From assembly GCA_951799405.1 (NCBI GenBank), contig OX637343.1, forward strand, positions 16,904,524 to 16,968,523: DNA of 64,000 nt, written 5' to 3'. The DNA is from Agapetus fuscipes (Eukaryota > Arthropoda > Insecta > Trichoptera > Glossosomatidae). The notes under the pieces were generated by a model, which was given only the letters and a program-made list of their open reading frames with translations, had not been told where the DNA came from and made no database searches. Shown one piece after another: positions 10,883-19,695 of this stretch (position 1 is its first letter; every line of letters starts with the position of its first letter). The position numbers were made by a program, and so were the translations under genes.

Positions 10883-11148
10883 AATAATAATATTAATTAA
10901 CTAGATTTATATGCGCCTTTTTGTGATTTACATCACTACAAAGGCGCATGTGGGCTCTAGCGGGAAAACAAGAATGCTTTGAGCATCTTCCTGAAGGCTG
11001 TCTCATCTTCCTGGACTCTCAGCCTCTCTGGGAGAGCATTCCATGCCGCTGGCCCGGCAACACGGAAAGAGCGGTTCCCGAAGACTGTGCATGACTGTCT
11101 TTTCGGCAGCTCCAACAGACTGGCACATGACCCAGCTGACCTCAGTGT
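10883..11148 (-). pseudogene. L2/CR1-like LINE C-terminal end
   Basis: On the minus strand the frame reads LRSAGSCASLLELPKRQSC, NRSFRVAGPAAWNALPERL and AFRKMLKAFLFS, ending in a stop at 10957-10959. These motifs (AFRVAGPxxWNxLP and FKxxLKxxLF) mark the end of L2/CR1-type ORF2. The 3' region has a hairpin-like pair (GCGCCTTTTTGTGATTTACA and a matching GCGC 20 bases later). A second, longer copy is at 24650-25400. Confidence 0.85.
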
Positions 11149-11636
11149 TTATCTAAACATTTTATCGGTAACGTTTAAAAGAACAACCTATTGAAAAGCA
11201 TGTTGTACATTTTTGTAGTATTGTTATACTTTTACTTGGGGATCTTTTAATTAAATTGTGTTTAAAATTTGTATCACAAGATTTACAGAAATGTGGTGTT
11301 TACTCTTCACTTTCTGTCTACAGTCTTCGCGTTACAATGTTCAAAGCGACCCTGTTTCTCACACAACCGCCCGCGCCGCCTGTATTTATACGGCTCATAC
11401 CGTTGATTCTCGCGTATTCAAGAATATACCACATACTTCCATAATGGATTTTGTTAGAGACAGTCACACACCAGCAAGTTACGTGTTTAGGCTCATTTCT
11501 CCGCGAACTCATACGTTCGGAACAGTTTTACCCGCAGAATACAGTATTTTGTAAAATCAAAATTAATTGTTTTTTTATAACTAGGGCAGCAGCATACAAC
11601 TTGAAATAAAAATCGTCCGTCATACGGTTCAAACAT
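11149..11636. other. Unassigned sequence
   Basis: Two overlapping frames here (11256-11444 and 11258-11554) encode peptides without recognisable domains. I do not call a gene. Confidence 0.4.
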
Positions 11637-11637
11637 A

Positions 11638-11957
11638 AACGCAACTAAGCTACACATATAGTGTAACTTCTTGCCGCGTTATCCCCGAAGGGATCGCATG
11701 TGGCGAGTTGAACCTATTTATTTTTACAGGTAAGGGGGCCGGCCTTGCACCAACCCCTTCAGTTGAAGTGGGGGTTTCCCAGCTCCCGAGAGGGCTGGTA
11801 CTCATTTCTTGTGAATGCTAAGTAAACCTTGCCGGTATTTTATTTTGGGGTTTGAAATAAACACCGAAACGAGAAATCATTTCTGACACCCTCGGTGGGA
11901 TTCGAACCCGAGCTCACGGCATGGAATGCAAGCACTCTACCAACTGAGCTATCGACT
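11638..11957 (-). mobile_element. SINE-1, full-length
   Basis: It starts AACGCAACTAAGCTACAC and reaches the complete head (GGATTCGAACCCGAGCTC, then CCAACTGAGCTATCGAC). Both boxes are intact and the body is nearly uninterrupted. Confidence 0.88.
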
Positions 11958-11969
11958 GGACTTCTATCG

Positions 11970-12760
11970 GTAATATGTCTTAACGTATACAATTCTCCCA
12001 TACATTTAGTTCCTTTGCTTGAGCTTTATATCTTAGATTACCTAAAACGCATATTTTTCTCAATGAATACAAGCCCCTTGCTTCATTACCACATGACATA
12101 TAAGTGTATTACCGCATCTAGAAGGTCCGTAATATGTCTTAACGTGTACAATTCTCCCATACATTTAGTTCCTTCGCTTAAGCTTTATGTTGTTATGAAC
12201 TATGAGTTTATGTGTACATGTACCTAGACACGTAGTTTGCTGGTGTGCGTAACTGGATTTATATCAATCCGCTAGTATAATTATGAAATGTATGGTGGTA
12301 GACTGTTCTGGTATGATCCATTATGGGAGTGTCGATACGTGAGCCTAACACGCTGGGTGTGTGTGTGGAACAATCCACTGTAGAAGAATCTAGAATACAC
12401 GAAGAACGTCCATATAAACGGTATAAATATGAGCCGCAATTGTGTGGAGATTCAGAGTCGCTTGAAACATTGTGACGCGAAGTCGATTAGGCTAGAGAGA
12501 GAAAAGTAATTGTAAACCGATATTGTGCAAAGTGAATCTTGTTAAATAAATAAATCACAGTTACATTGAAAAAAAAACCAGTAAAATCATAACAATGTCT
12601 TAGATTACAAAAACTGCATATTTTTCTCAATGAATACAAGTCCCTTTGTTTCATTACCACATGACATATAAGTGTATTACTCCAGCTAGAGGGTCCGTAA
12701 TATGTCTTAACGTGTACAATTCTCCCATACATTTAGTTCTGGCGCTTGAGCTTTATGGAG
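11970..12760 (+). repeat. Diverged tandem ~148 bp unit, split by an LTR
   Basis: The block GTAATATGTCTTAACG, TACAATTCTCCCATACATTT, GCTTGAGCTTTAT recurs at 11972, 12128 and 12697. A linked block TATTTTTCTCAATGAATAC, CATTACCACATGACATATA occurs at 12050 and 12617. Unit spacing is about 150 bp once the 404 bp LTR at 12191-12594 is removed. Confidence 0.7.
12191..12594 (+). mobile_element. Solo LTR, 404 bp
   Basis: It starts TGTTATG and ends CATAACA, a perfect 7 bp inverted pair with the canonical TG...CA. The 4 bp ATGT at 12187-12190 is repeated at 12595-12598, as expected for a target duplication. Inside are a TATA-like GGTATAAATATGAG and an AATAAATAAATAA polyadenylation-type signal. No internal retroviral-type genes are present. 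A 4 bp duplication suits Ty3/Gypsy-type elements, but this is not proof. Confidence 0.8.
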
Positions 12761-12969
12761 AGATCACTGTGAAGGACAACGAAAGAGGGTGAGAGAGTAT
12801 TAAGATGATTCCCAAACAGATCTATGTAGAGAATTTCGAATCAAATTCTTGTACTTATAGAAAAGGTGTTTTGTTTACTTTTTTGGAATCATGTTTGGAA
12901 TTTTGTGGCCTATCATACGTACTTAAAAGAAAACGGTAGTTAGTTGCATTATAAAGTAAGCATGGCGAA

Positions 12970-13055
12970 TATTATCTAATCTAATCTAATCGGAGCTGGA
13001 GGTGCAAAGATATGTTACATTAAAGATTCACATTACTCAAACATTAAACTGCTCT
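12970..13055 (-). mobile_element. LINE-A 3' terminal fragment
   Basis: Only the tail (units of CTAAT on the plus strand) and the first ~60 bases remain. An additional complete copy follows directly. Confidence 0.7.
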
Positions 13056-13059
13056 CCTG

Positions 13060-13325
13060 AACTAATCTAATCTAATCTAAGTTACAAAGATATTAAACAT
13101 TGGAGATTCGCATTACGTGCATTCTCACAACAAGACACGTACAAGTTCACGCTTGCACATGCCTCTTGTGAACCTACAACATAAAAACCAAATCTCAAAT
13201 GGGCATACACCCTGCAATTCTTGCCGTTCTTCCCTGAGACAGGGGTGATATTGACAAAGTGAATCATTGTTACAGCATGGGTGGTCAGCCGCATACCAAC
13301 CAATAAGTCAAGGAATGGCCGTTTT
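13060..13325 (-). mobile_element. LINE-A 3' end, full
   Basis: It has a four-unit CTAAT tail at the left, then the whole conserved block to CATACCAACCAATAAGTCAA. This is the ATTAG-tail subtype (GCTTGCACATGCC). Confidence 0.85.
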
Positions 13326-13364
13326 TGACAATCTCACTCAACGTCTTAGTTATTCGCATAACTC

Positions 13365-13670
13365 TTTTTTTTTAAGAAATCCAGTGCGGGAGACTCTAGG
13401 AATCTATGATACTTGTTGTAGTGCCGCAGAGGTGTTGTTAACGAGCTTGGTCATCGCTAAAAAGCGCCAATACTCAAGCAAGACCCAGTTGCTGTAAGGC
13501 TGGAGTGACCGATCTGTGATAAAAATTGTATGATTTTTCAACCTAGCGAAGAACATATTTGAAAATATAAATTGTATATTTTTTGTGTTCCACCGGGATT
13601 CAAACCCACAACCTTCCATTTATAGTGGATTTATATTTCCCATGCCACTAAACCACTCAATGGCTCTCCC
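13365..13670 (-). mobile_element. SINE-2 with type ii (poly-A) 3' end
   Basis: On the minus strand the order is head (B box GGTTTGAATCC), body, CTCGTTAACA junction, the ~75 bp type ii segment with a small deletion, then poly(A) (T run at 13366-13373). The head is somewhat decayed. Confidence 0.75.
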
Positions 13671-13694
13671 ACAATCATATTCCATAAAGTAAAA

Positions 13695-13950
13695 GTCCAC
13701 TCGAGAGCTCAGTTGGTAGAGTGCTTGCATTCCATGCCGAGAGCTTTGATTTGAATCCCACTGAAGGTATCTAAAATGGTTTCATGTTTCGGTTTTTATT
13801 TCACACACAAAATAAAATGCCAGCAAGGTTTACTCAGCCTTCACAAGAAATGAGTACCAGCCCCTGGAGCCGAGAAACACCCACTTCAACTGAGATGGTT
13901 GGCGTAAGGCCGGCCCCTAAAAAACAAATAGGTTCCACTCGCCATATGTG
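13695..13950 (+). mobile_element. SINE-1 copy, decayed
   Basis: GAGAGCTCAGTTGGTAGAGT keeps the A box; the B box is damaged (TTTGATTTGAATCCC). The last ~50 bases are lost where the L2/CR1-like LINE begins. Confidence 0.75.
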
Positions 13951-13977
13951 AAAACGCGACAAGAAATTTCAAAATAT

Positions 13978-14755
13978 TTGTTGTGTATAAAAGAAAGAAT
14001 TTATTTAATTAGTTTGGGGATCCAGCCTTCCGATTCGGTGAGAATTCTAGAAATCTTACTGGATCGGAACCTGACATTGGAAAGGCAAATAGATGCCACA
14101 ATAGCTTTCTCCTTTTTTTCACTGCGCCAAATAAAGGCGATTAGAAAGTGTCTTCCGTCAGATGCGGTTAAGACCCTGGTGAGTGCGTTTGTGATGTCTC
14201 GGATTGATTATTGCTCAACGCTTTATAGTGGTCAGCCAAAGAAGCATTTCAACCGCTTTCAATCTGTTTTAAATTCAGCAGCAAGGCTCATATTCGGGAT
14301 ATCCAAATTCACTCACATCACTCCGCTGTTAAAAAAACTACACTGGCTTCGTTTCCCGGAGAGGGTGGTCTACCGTGTTTGTCTGATGGTATATAAAGCC
14401 ATCAATGGCTTGGCTCCACCTTATCTGACTGACATGATTTCGCCAGTTGAGATGGGTGTTAGGAGGCAGACACTCAGATCTGCGGGCGATGGTGCAATCA
14501 ATTTGGTTCAGCCGCACCGTCAGATCCGTACAAATTTTTGAGACCATGCTTTCTGTGTTGCGGGTCCGGTGGAGTGGAACAGACTGCCACCCGGAGTGAA
14601 GAACTCCAAATCTATGGGTATATTTCGCGGAGGTCTCAAGACGCACCTTTTCAAAAAGTCTTATCCGTAATCGGAGAGGGCTCTTGAGGTGTGACACACA
14701 CAAAAACGGCGCTCTCTTATCATGTGTAATTAAAAATAAATAAGCCTGATATATA
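13978..14755 (+). pseudogene. L2/CR1-like LINE end, likely SINE-2 partner
   Basis: The frame reads KCLPSDAVKTLVSAFVMSR, IDYCSTLYSG, LHWLRFPERVVYRVCLMVYK, AINGLAPPYLTDM and, past a stop at 14539-14541, HAFCVAGPVEWNRLPPGVK and GLKTHLFKKSYP. This is the C-terminal third of an L2/CR1-type ORF2. The catalytic YADD is not included, so the copy is 5'-truncated. Its 3' untranslated part (14672-14750) has AGAGGGCTCTTGAGGTGTGA and CACACACAAAAACGGCGCTC, followed by AAATAAATAAGCC. The same blocks in the same order form the 3' end of type iii SINE-2 copies. Confidence 0.85.
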
Positions 14756-15046
14756 TTATATATCTACGAACAGCCAAGGGATCGGTTAATTGTCTACGCA
14801 GCATTAAGGCTTGGGAACCCTTGATCTGGAATATTCGACCAGAATATTAGTGCGTTGTATTCGGGGTAATGTAAGCGAGAATTTGAATGGTGAACCCAGT
14901 AATGCTGTGTGTTATTTGTATAATATCACTGGATTATATAATTAACATATAGAGTGCATGAATAAATTATACGTTAAATAGAGAAGAAAAAACATTGTCA
15001 TTTTACTGCTCCAAGAACTTATATAAATATTAATATAAATACCAAA
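14756..15046. other. Unassigned AT-rich sequence
   Basis: No repeat family or coding motif was recognised. Confidence 0.4.
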
Positions 15047-15128
15047 ATATCTCGCTCGTAGACAGAGGTATGTTGTGGGATGTTTTGAAAGCATATGAAG
15101 TGAATGGGGTGCTCTTAAATGCGGTACA
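15047..15128 (+). repeat. 82 bp direct repeat, left copy
   Basis: It contains AATATCTCGCTCGTAGACAG and GAAGTGAATGGGG. The right copy is at 15350-15431 with a few substitutions. The two bracket a LINE-A 3' end. Confidence 0.8.
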
Positions 15129-15349
15129 ACAAACACGTGTAGTTCGCGCTTACAAATGCTGATTGTGTACTTACAAATAAAATCCAAACCTCAAATGAAC
15201 ATAAGCCCTGCAACTCTTGCCGACATTCCCTGAAGGGAATGTCGGCAAGTCCTCCAGAATCCTCCGGAATCCTCCAGGGGTGACATTGGCAAAGTGAACC
15301 ATTTTTTACAGTATGGGTGGTCAGCCTCATACCAACCTTTAAGTCAAGG
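15115..15349 (-). mobile_element. LINE-A 3' end with internal palindrome
   Basis: The copy (subtype with CACGTGTAGTTCGCGCTTAC) lacks its tail, since the left direct repeat takes its place. Relative to other copies it has an extra ~45 bp at 15232-15276, made of a perfect hairpin and three units like CCTCCAGAAT. Confidence 0.8.
15216..15249. repeat. Perfect 16 bp-arm hairpin
   Basis: CTTGCCGACATTCCCT at 15216-15231 is followed after GA by its exact reverse complement at 15234-15249. The left arm is ordinary LINE-A sequence, so the right arm is a local inverted copy. Confidence 0.9.
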
Positions 15350-15431
15350 AATATCTCGCTCGTAGACAGAGGTATGTTGTGGCATGTTTTGAAAGCGCAT
15401 GAAGTGAATGGGGCTCTTTAAATGCGGTACA
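15350..15431 (+). repeat. 82 bp direct repeat, right copy
   Basis: Matches 15047-15128. It is followed at once by a plus-strand LINE-A tail (AATATCTTTGCAACTTAGAT). Confidence 0.8.
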
Positions 15432-15564
15432 TGCCAAATATCTTTGCAACTTAGATTAGATTTTTTCTTTTATCTGTCATCTTTCTCCAAAATGCGACTG
15501 AGACCCGGTGTTTTCAACATAAGCAAAGTGATTTATAGAATGATAAAGACACACTGATGTGAAC

Positions 15565-15958
15565 CGAGTTTCCCAGCTCTCTAGGGGGCTAGTTGTCATC
15601 TCTTGTGCAGGTTGAGTACACCTTGCCGGTATTTATTAAGAGTTTAAAATAAACATCGAAACGGGTATCATTTCTGACATCCTCGGTGGGGATAGAACTC
15701 TTGCTCTCGGCATGGAATGCAAGCATTCTGCCAACTGAGCCATCGACCGGACTTTTTATGAGCTTGGTCGTCGCTACAAAACGCCAATTCTTAAGCGAGA
15801 CCTAGTGGCTGAAAAGCTGGACGAACCTTTTAGTGACCGGTCTTTGGTTAAGGCAATGAACATTTTTGAAAACATAAATGGTGCATTTTGCGTGCTCCAC
15901 CGAGCTTTGAGCCCAGGACTTTCCATTAACGAGTCCAAAGCGTTACCACTAGACTACG
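15565..15958 (-). mobile_element. Composite SINE (SINE-2 joined to SINE-1)
   Basis: The SINE-2 part is 15753-15958, the SINE-1 part 15565-15752. The junction reads AAGTCCGGTCGATGGCTCAG on the minus strand. The SINE-1 3' third is missing. The SINE-2 head ends abruptly at ACCGTAG against the 5S-like sequence. Confidence 0.78.
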
Positions 15959-16075
15959 GTCAACGACGATACCATGTTGAAAGCACCGGTTCTCATCACA
16001 TCACCGAAGTTAAGCAACATTGGGCGCGGATGCTACTTGGATGGGCTACCGCTAGGTACACCGCGTGTTGTTGGC
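15959..16075 (+). rRNA. 5S rRNA-like sequence, probable pseudogene
   Basis: About 117 bases follow the eukaryotic 5S rRNA pattern from end to end: CAACGACGATACCATG near the start, ATCACCGAAGTTAAGCAAC at the internal promoter region, GGGCGCGG, TACTTGGATGGG and the terminal CACCGCGTGTTGTTGGC. From memory the usual length is about 119. Differences in otherwise conserved places (CATCACATCACCG instead of a GTCCGATC-type sequence; GGCTACCGCTAGGTACACCG) and no T-run terminator after GGC suggest that it is not a working gene. It sits exactly between two SINE-2 copies, so it may have been carried or trapped there. A 5S-derived SINE head is the alternative reading. Confidence 0.75.
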
Positions 16076-16081
16076 ATTTCT

Positions 16082-16397
16082 TGGACCGGTCCGTAGTCCA
16101 GTGGCAACACTTCGGACTCATAAATGTAAGGTTGTGGATTCGAATCCCGGCGGAGCACAAAATATACCATTTATATTTCCAAATGTGCTCTTCACTGGGT
16201 TGAAAAATTCATAAACCTTTACCAAAGATCGGTCACTGGAAGGTCCATCCAACCTCACAACAACTGGGTATTGCTTAAGAATTGGCGCTTTCTACAGCAA
16301 CGACCAAGCTCGCAGAGGGCTCCAGAGGTGTGATACACACAAAATCAGTGCTCACCAAATAAATCATCTTAATATTATTATTATTATATTATTACGG
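16082..16397 (+). mobile_element. SINE-2 with type iii (ATT) 3' end
   Basis: The head GGTCCGTAGTCCAGTGGCAA keeps an A-box-like sequence and GGATTCGAATCCC the B box. The body runs to CGACCAAGCTCGCAGAGGGC, where the type iii end begins, and it closes in repeated ATT at 16375-16397. Confidence 0.85.
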
Positions 16398-16689
16398 ATT
16401 CGTAATTATGTATTTAGAGCATAAACAAAACCTCAATCTGTATCTAATAATAAATTATCATTTCTAACACAATATTATATTTTGGTAATAAAACAACCAG
16501 CTTTAGTAGCAAAACATTCATTATGTAACTCAACAAAACTAGTATCAACTTACTAACAATAATCACAAAAGTTTCGCTAAGCAAACGGCCCCGCCCCCGT
16601 ATTCAGAAAGATCAATAAACACCCCTGGGGCGTTATTCACAGAGATCGATATGCCAGTATAACTCAGGGGGTTTGTTTGAATTCGATTA

Positions 16690-16812
16690 AACAGGATTGA
16701 CTCTGCGAGACATCTGGTGTTAAATTAATAAACCAATCCTTTCGAATATATAGCAGAATCACGTTTAGTGACAGGCTTACAGGAAATGAGGTTCCCTGTC
16801 ACATGCAATATT
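16690..16812 (+). repeat. Dispersed repeat fragment (copy at 22412-22480)
   Basis: TTTCGAATATATAGCAGAAT, TGACAGG and ACAGGAAATGAGG recur after the assembly gap. Only ~70 bases can be compared because the gap cuts the second copy. The nature of the repeat is unknown. Confidence 0.55.
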
Positions 16813-16861
16813 TATTTTTACAGAAAGTGACCACTCATTCTGGCCGGATTTAGCTAGTGGC

Positions 16862-17191
16862 TTGGACCGGTCCGTAGCTCAGTGGTAACACTGCGGACTC
16901 TGAATGGGAAGGCTGTGGGTTCGAATCTCGGCGGAGCACAGAAAATATACCATTTATATTTTCAAATTTGCTCTTCGCTGGGTTGAAAAATTCATAAACC
17001 TTTACCAATGACCGGTCACCAAAGGTACATTCAGCCTTACAGCAACTAGGTCTTGCTTGAGTATTGGCGCTTTGTAGCGACAACCAAGCTCGTACACCTC
17101 TGCGGCACTACAACAAGTGTCATAGACCCCTAGAGTCTCTAGAATCTAGGGAGTCTCCCGCACAGGATTTCTTAAAAAAAAAAAAAAAAAA
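16862..17191 (+). mobile_element. SINE-2 with type ii (poly-A) 3' end, full
   Basis: The head has TAGCTCAGTGG (A box) and GGTTCGAATCTC (B box). The body runs to CCAAGCTCGTACACCTCTGC, the type ii segment has GACCCCTAGAGTCTCTAGAA and CTCCCGCACAGGATTTCTT, and a 19-base A run closes it. This is one of the two best full-length type ii copies. Confidence 0.88.
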
Positions 17192-17193
17192 AT

Positions 17194-17527
17194 TGGCACG
17201 ACAACCCGGGGTGGGTCTTGGCCTCCCTCAGGAACCGCTGCCAGCGCTGTCTATCCAACGTCTTCCTCCTCCAGTCCCACATTCCCACTGCACGGCAATC
17301 CGCCACCACTCCATCCAGTCATCTTGAACGTGGTCTTTCCACTGTCCAGCGTCCCTCCGGGTTCGTCATCACAATCGTCTTCTCCAGGCTCCGATGATCC
17401 ATTCGATGAATGAGCCCCAGCCAATGCAGTCTGTTGACCTTTATTGAGCGGACCACATCAGCGTCCTGGTACAGCTTATACAGTTCGGAGTTATATCTTC
17501 TTCGCCATATGTTTCCGTCCTTTATTG
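17194..17527 (-). pseudogene. RTE/Jockey-type LINE C-terminal fragment
   Basis: No long open frame survives, but translating the minus strand gives RRRYNSELYKLYQDADVV, VNRLHWLGLIHRMD, then after a stop and a frame change a Trp/Arg-rich stretch ending FLREAKTHPGL. The series RxxWxGHxxRM ... REAKTHPGL is typical of the C-terminus of insect non-LTR elements different from LINE-A. The SINE-2 poly(A) tail abuts its 3' end. It is clearly inactive. Confidence 0.7.
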
Positions 17528-17544
17528 GACCATGTATTTCCCTA

Positions 17545-17775
17545 AAATTTTGTCAAAAATGACTTTTTAATGCAGTTATCTTAAGAATAAAATTCTACAC
17601 AATCTGAGATAAGAAAAAACGTAAAACTCGATAATGTGAGAGTGGTTTTAAAATTTTTTTTAATCAATTTCCTATTTTGATAAGACACATTGGTCCAGTA
17701 CACATGCAAACATTGCTCATGTAAAATTAGCTAATGGTCGATACGGCAAACAAGAATTAAAACAGCGAGTTGTTC
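17545..17775. mobile_element. MITE-C, left end missing
   Basis: The core (ATTTTGTCAAAAATGAC to TGCTCATGTAAAATTAGC) and the right end (ATACGGCAAACAAGAATT) are present. The left inverted end is replaced by the LINE fragment. This copy is part of the duplicated segment shared with 22548-22775. Confidence 0.75.
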
Positions 17776-17992
17776 CATGACTAATTGTAGCTTGGTATGA
17801 GGATAACCCCCATGCTGTAAATATTTCCAATACAACAATAAACTTTTAAAATTAATGAATTTGAGGACTTACCGTGATAGTTAACTAACTGTTTTGGATC
17901 CTCTCGACTAGACTAAAAACAACATATAAATATTGAAAACCTCCCAATACCATAAATACGTTCACGAGCGATGCGGTTACCGACGAACGTCA

Positions 17993-18067
17993 TTTTTTTT
18001 TCTTTTTTTTTTAAGAAATCCTGTGCGGGAGACTCCCTAGATTCTAGAGACTCTAGGGGTCTATGAC
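17993..18067 (-). mobile_element. SINE-2 type ii 3' end, 5'-truncated
   Basis: T run, TTAAGAAATCCTGTGCGGGA and GGGGTCTATGACAC remain. Copy 2 of the duplication lacks it, so it inserted after the duplication. Confidence 0.8.
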
Positions 18068-18194
18068 ACGATAAATTTGTTAAAACTGTTACCATCTATG
18101 CACGCCTGTGTTTATGAAACAATCTGGAAGTGTTTCGAAGAATCCATTATGGAAGTATGTAGAATATTCTCGAATACCTACGCAGGAACCAACG

Positions 18195-18472
18195 GTATCA
18201 AATCTAATTTTATCCAAGTTGGAAAGATATGTTACATTGGGGATGCACATGAGTTGCATTCTCACATGTAGACACGTATAAGTTCGCGTTAACACATGCC
18301 GCATGTGGAGCTACAATATAAAAACCAGATCTCAAATGAACATAACCCCTGCAACTCTTACTCTTACTGCAACTCTTCTTCTTTGAAACAGGGATGACAT
18401 TGGAAAAGTGAACCATTTTTTACAGTATAGGCGGTCAGCTTCATATTAACCTATAAGTCAAGGAACATACAC
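18195..18472 (-). mobile_element. LINE-A 3' end
   Basis: Complete from GTTGGAAAGATATGTTACAT to CAGCTTCATATTAACCTATA. A short internal duplication of CTTACTCTTACTGCAACTCT is seen near 18356-18378. It belongs to sequence absent from copy 2 of the duplication. Confidence 0.8.
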
Positions 18473-18544
18473 AACAAATTACATTTTTAAAATCAACAAA
18501 TAATAAAATGTATCGACTTCAAAACTAAAACATAATTCAAAAGT

Positions 18545-18640
18545 CCAATTTAAAAAACCCTAGCCCCCAACATTATAGATCAACCGCCATTTCTTTCTGT
18601 CCTTACATACTTCTTTCATTTCATCCAGAGAATGTCATTT
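18545..18640 (-). pseudogene. LINE-A C-terminal fragment
   Basis: Minus-strand translation gives a DEMKEVCKDRKKWRLI-like end followed by a GGCTAG-like stop region. No 3' end block follows on its left side. Confidence 0.65.
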
Positions 18641-18845
18641 CATTTTAAATTTTCTAGAGTTATTGCATTCACGGAGTGAAAATTCATTTTAATTTAAATT
18701 AAATTTAAAAAAAAAATTTTGCACAACATAGTTTTATTTTCACTTATTTTGAGTTTACAAGGCCCAAGCGCTATCGGACCTTATCCATCCATCTTCATTT
18801 CATTTTTATTACACGTACAGATTATTAATTTGAAGATTAAAAAAA
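18641..18845. other. AT-rich sequence without assignment
   Basis: It includes a 30-base AT-only stretch near 18690. Nothing else was recognised. Confidence 0.4.
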
Positions 18846-19289
18846 AAGGGGCCTTTAATTGCGAAAAGCTTAAATCCGGCACTACGTCAGATTAATAGTT
18901 TTGTTGTGACTTAGTTTACCGAAGCGATAAGTATTAATTAATGCCTTGGATACACTAATCATAGAGCTCTGGCCGGGGCCCCGATTAGGCCTGGGGGCCT
19001 TCTCGATATCCGGCACTGGCTCAATACATATTTGTACTAAACCAGACAATTAATAATCCAGCGATGATAGCAATAAACATCCACACAATAGAAGCTGTGT
19101 GTAATAATTTCTTTGAGCGAATCACCGAAATGTGTGTTAGCATCTTTGTTTGTTAATTAATTTTGATTGTTAGATAATTGTTAACTTGTAATCTGAAATG
19201 ATATGGGTATCATTTATTAATTAGAACATATTATGTAGGATTCGAGTACAGATGTACGCGGATCGAATTGAATTAAGATTTCAAAAGGT

Positions 19290-19405
19290 CGACGTATCCA
19301 GAGTCTCAATAAAAGAAGAGCATGTATGAAAAAGGTTCTGACTCTGGAGGAAATTAAAGAAGTACGTAAGGATAGAAAGAAATGGCGGTTGATCTGTAAT
19401 GTTTG
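19290..19405 (+). pseudogene. LINE-A C-terminal coding end
   Basis: NKRRACMKKVLTLEEIKEVR followed by KDRKKWRLICN. It is followed after ~100 bases by its own 3' end block (19505), which shows that the two belong to a single element. Confidence 0.75.
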
Positions 19406-19504
19406 GCGGCTTGGGTTTGTTAAATTGGAATTTGTTTTCTGTTTAGTTTTGATGATATTATTATTTTTTGACTTATAAAACGTAATTTGTCGTGTATGTT
19501 CTTT

Positions 19505-19695
19505 TACTTATAGGTTGGTATGCGGCTGACCACCCATGCTGTACAAATGGTTCACTTTACCAATGTCACCCCTGTTTCAGGGAAGGACGGCAAGAGTTGC
19601 AGGGTGTATGTCCATTTGAGATTTGGTTTTTATGTTGTAGGTTCACATGAGGCATGTGCAAGCGCGAACTTGTACGTGTCTGGTTGTGAGAATAC
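19505..19695 (+). mobile_element. LINE-A 3' end, cut by another LINE's tail
   Basis: It runs from AGGTTGGTATGCGGCTGACC to TCTGGTTGTGAGAATAC, then stops at the TTTA-repeat tail of the minus-strand LINE. The remaining ~60 bases and the ATTAG tail are missing here. Confidence 0.85.

Larger units (their letters stand above)
17555..19693 (+). repeat. Segmental duplication, copy 1 (copy 2: 22548-23958)
   Basis: Order and sequence match copy 2 through the MITE-C, an AACATATAAATATTGAAAAC block, CGTTCACGAGCGATGCGGTT, then after extra sequence (17993-18845) through AATCCGGCACTACGTCAG, GGGCCCCGATTAGGCCTGG, a LINE-A coding end and a LINE-A 3' end. The two copies lie in direct orientation about 4.2-5 kb apart. 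Confidence 0.85.

Noticed and set aside
13060..13080. Insect telomere-like repeats
   Set aside because: The CTAAT and ATTAG units are LINE tails of a few copies; the TTAGG unit of insect telomeres is not present.
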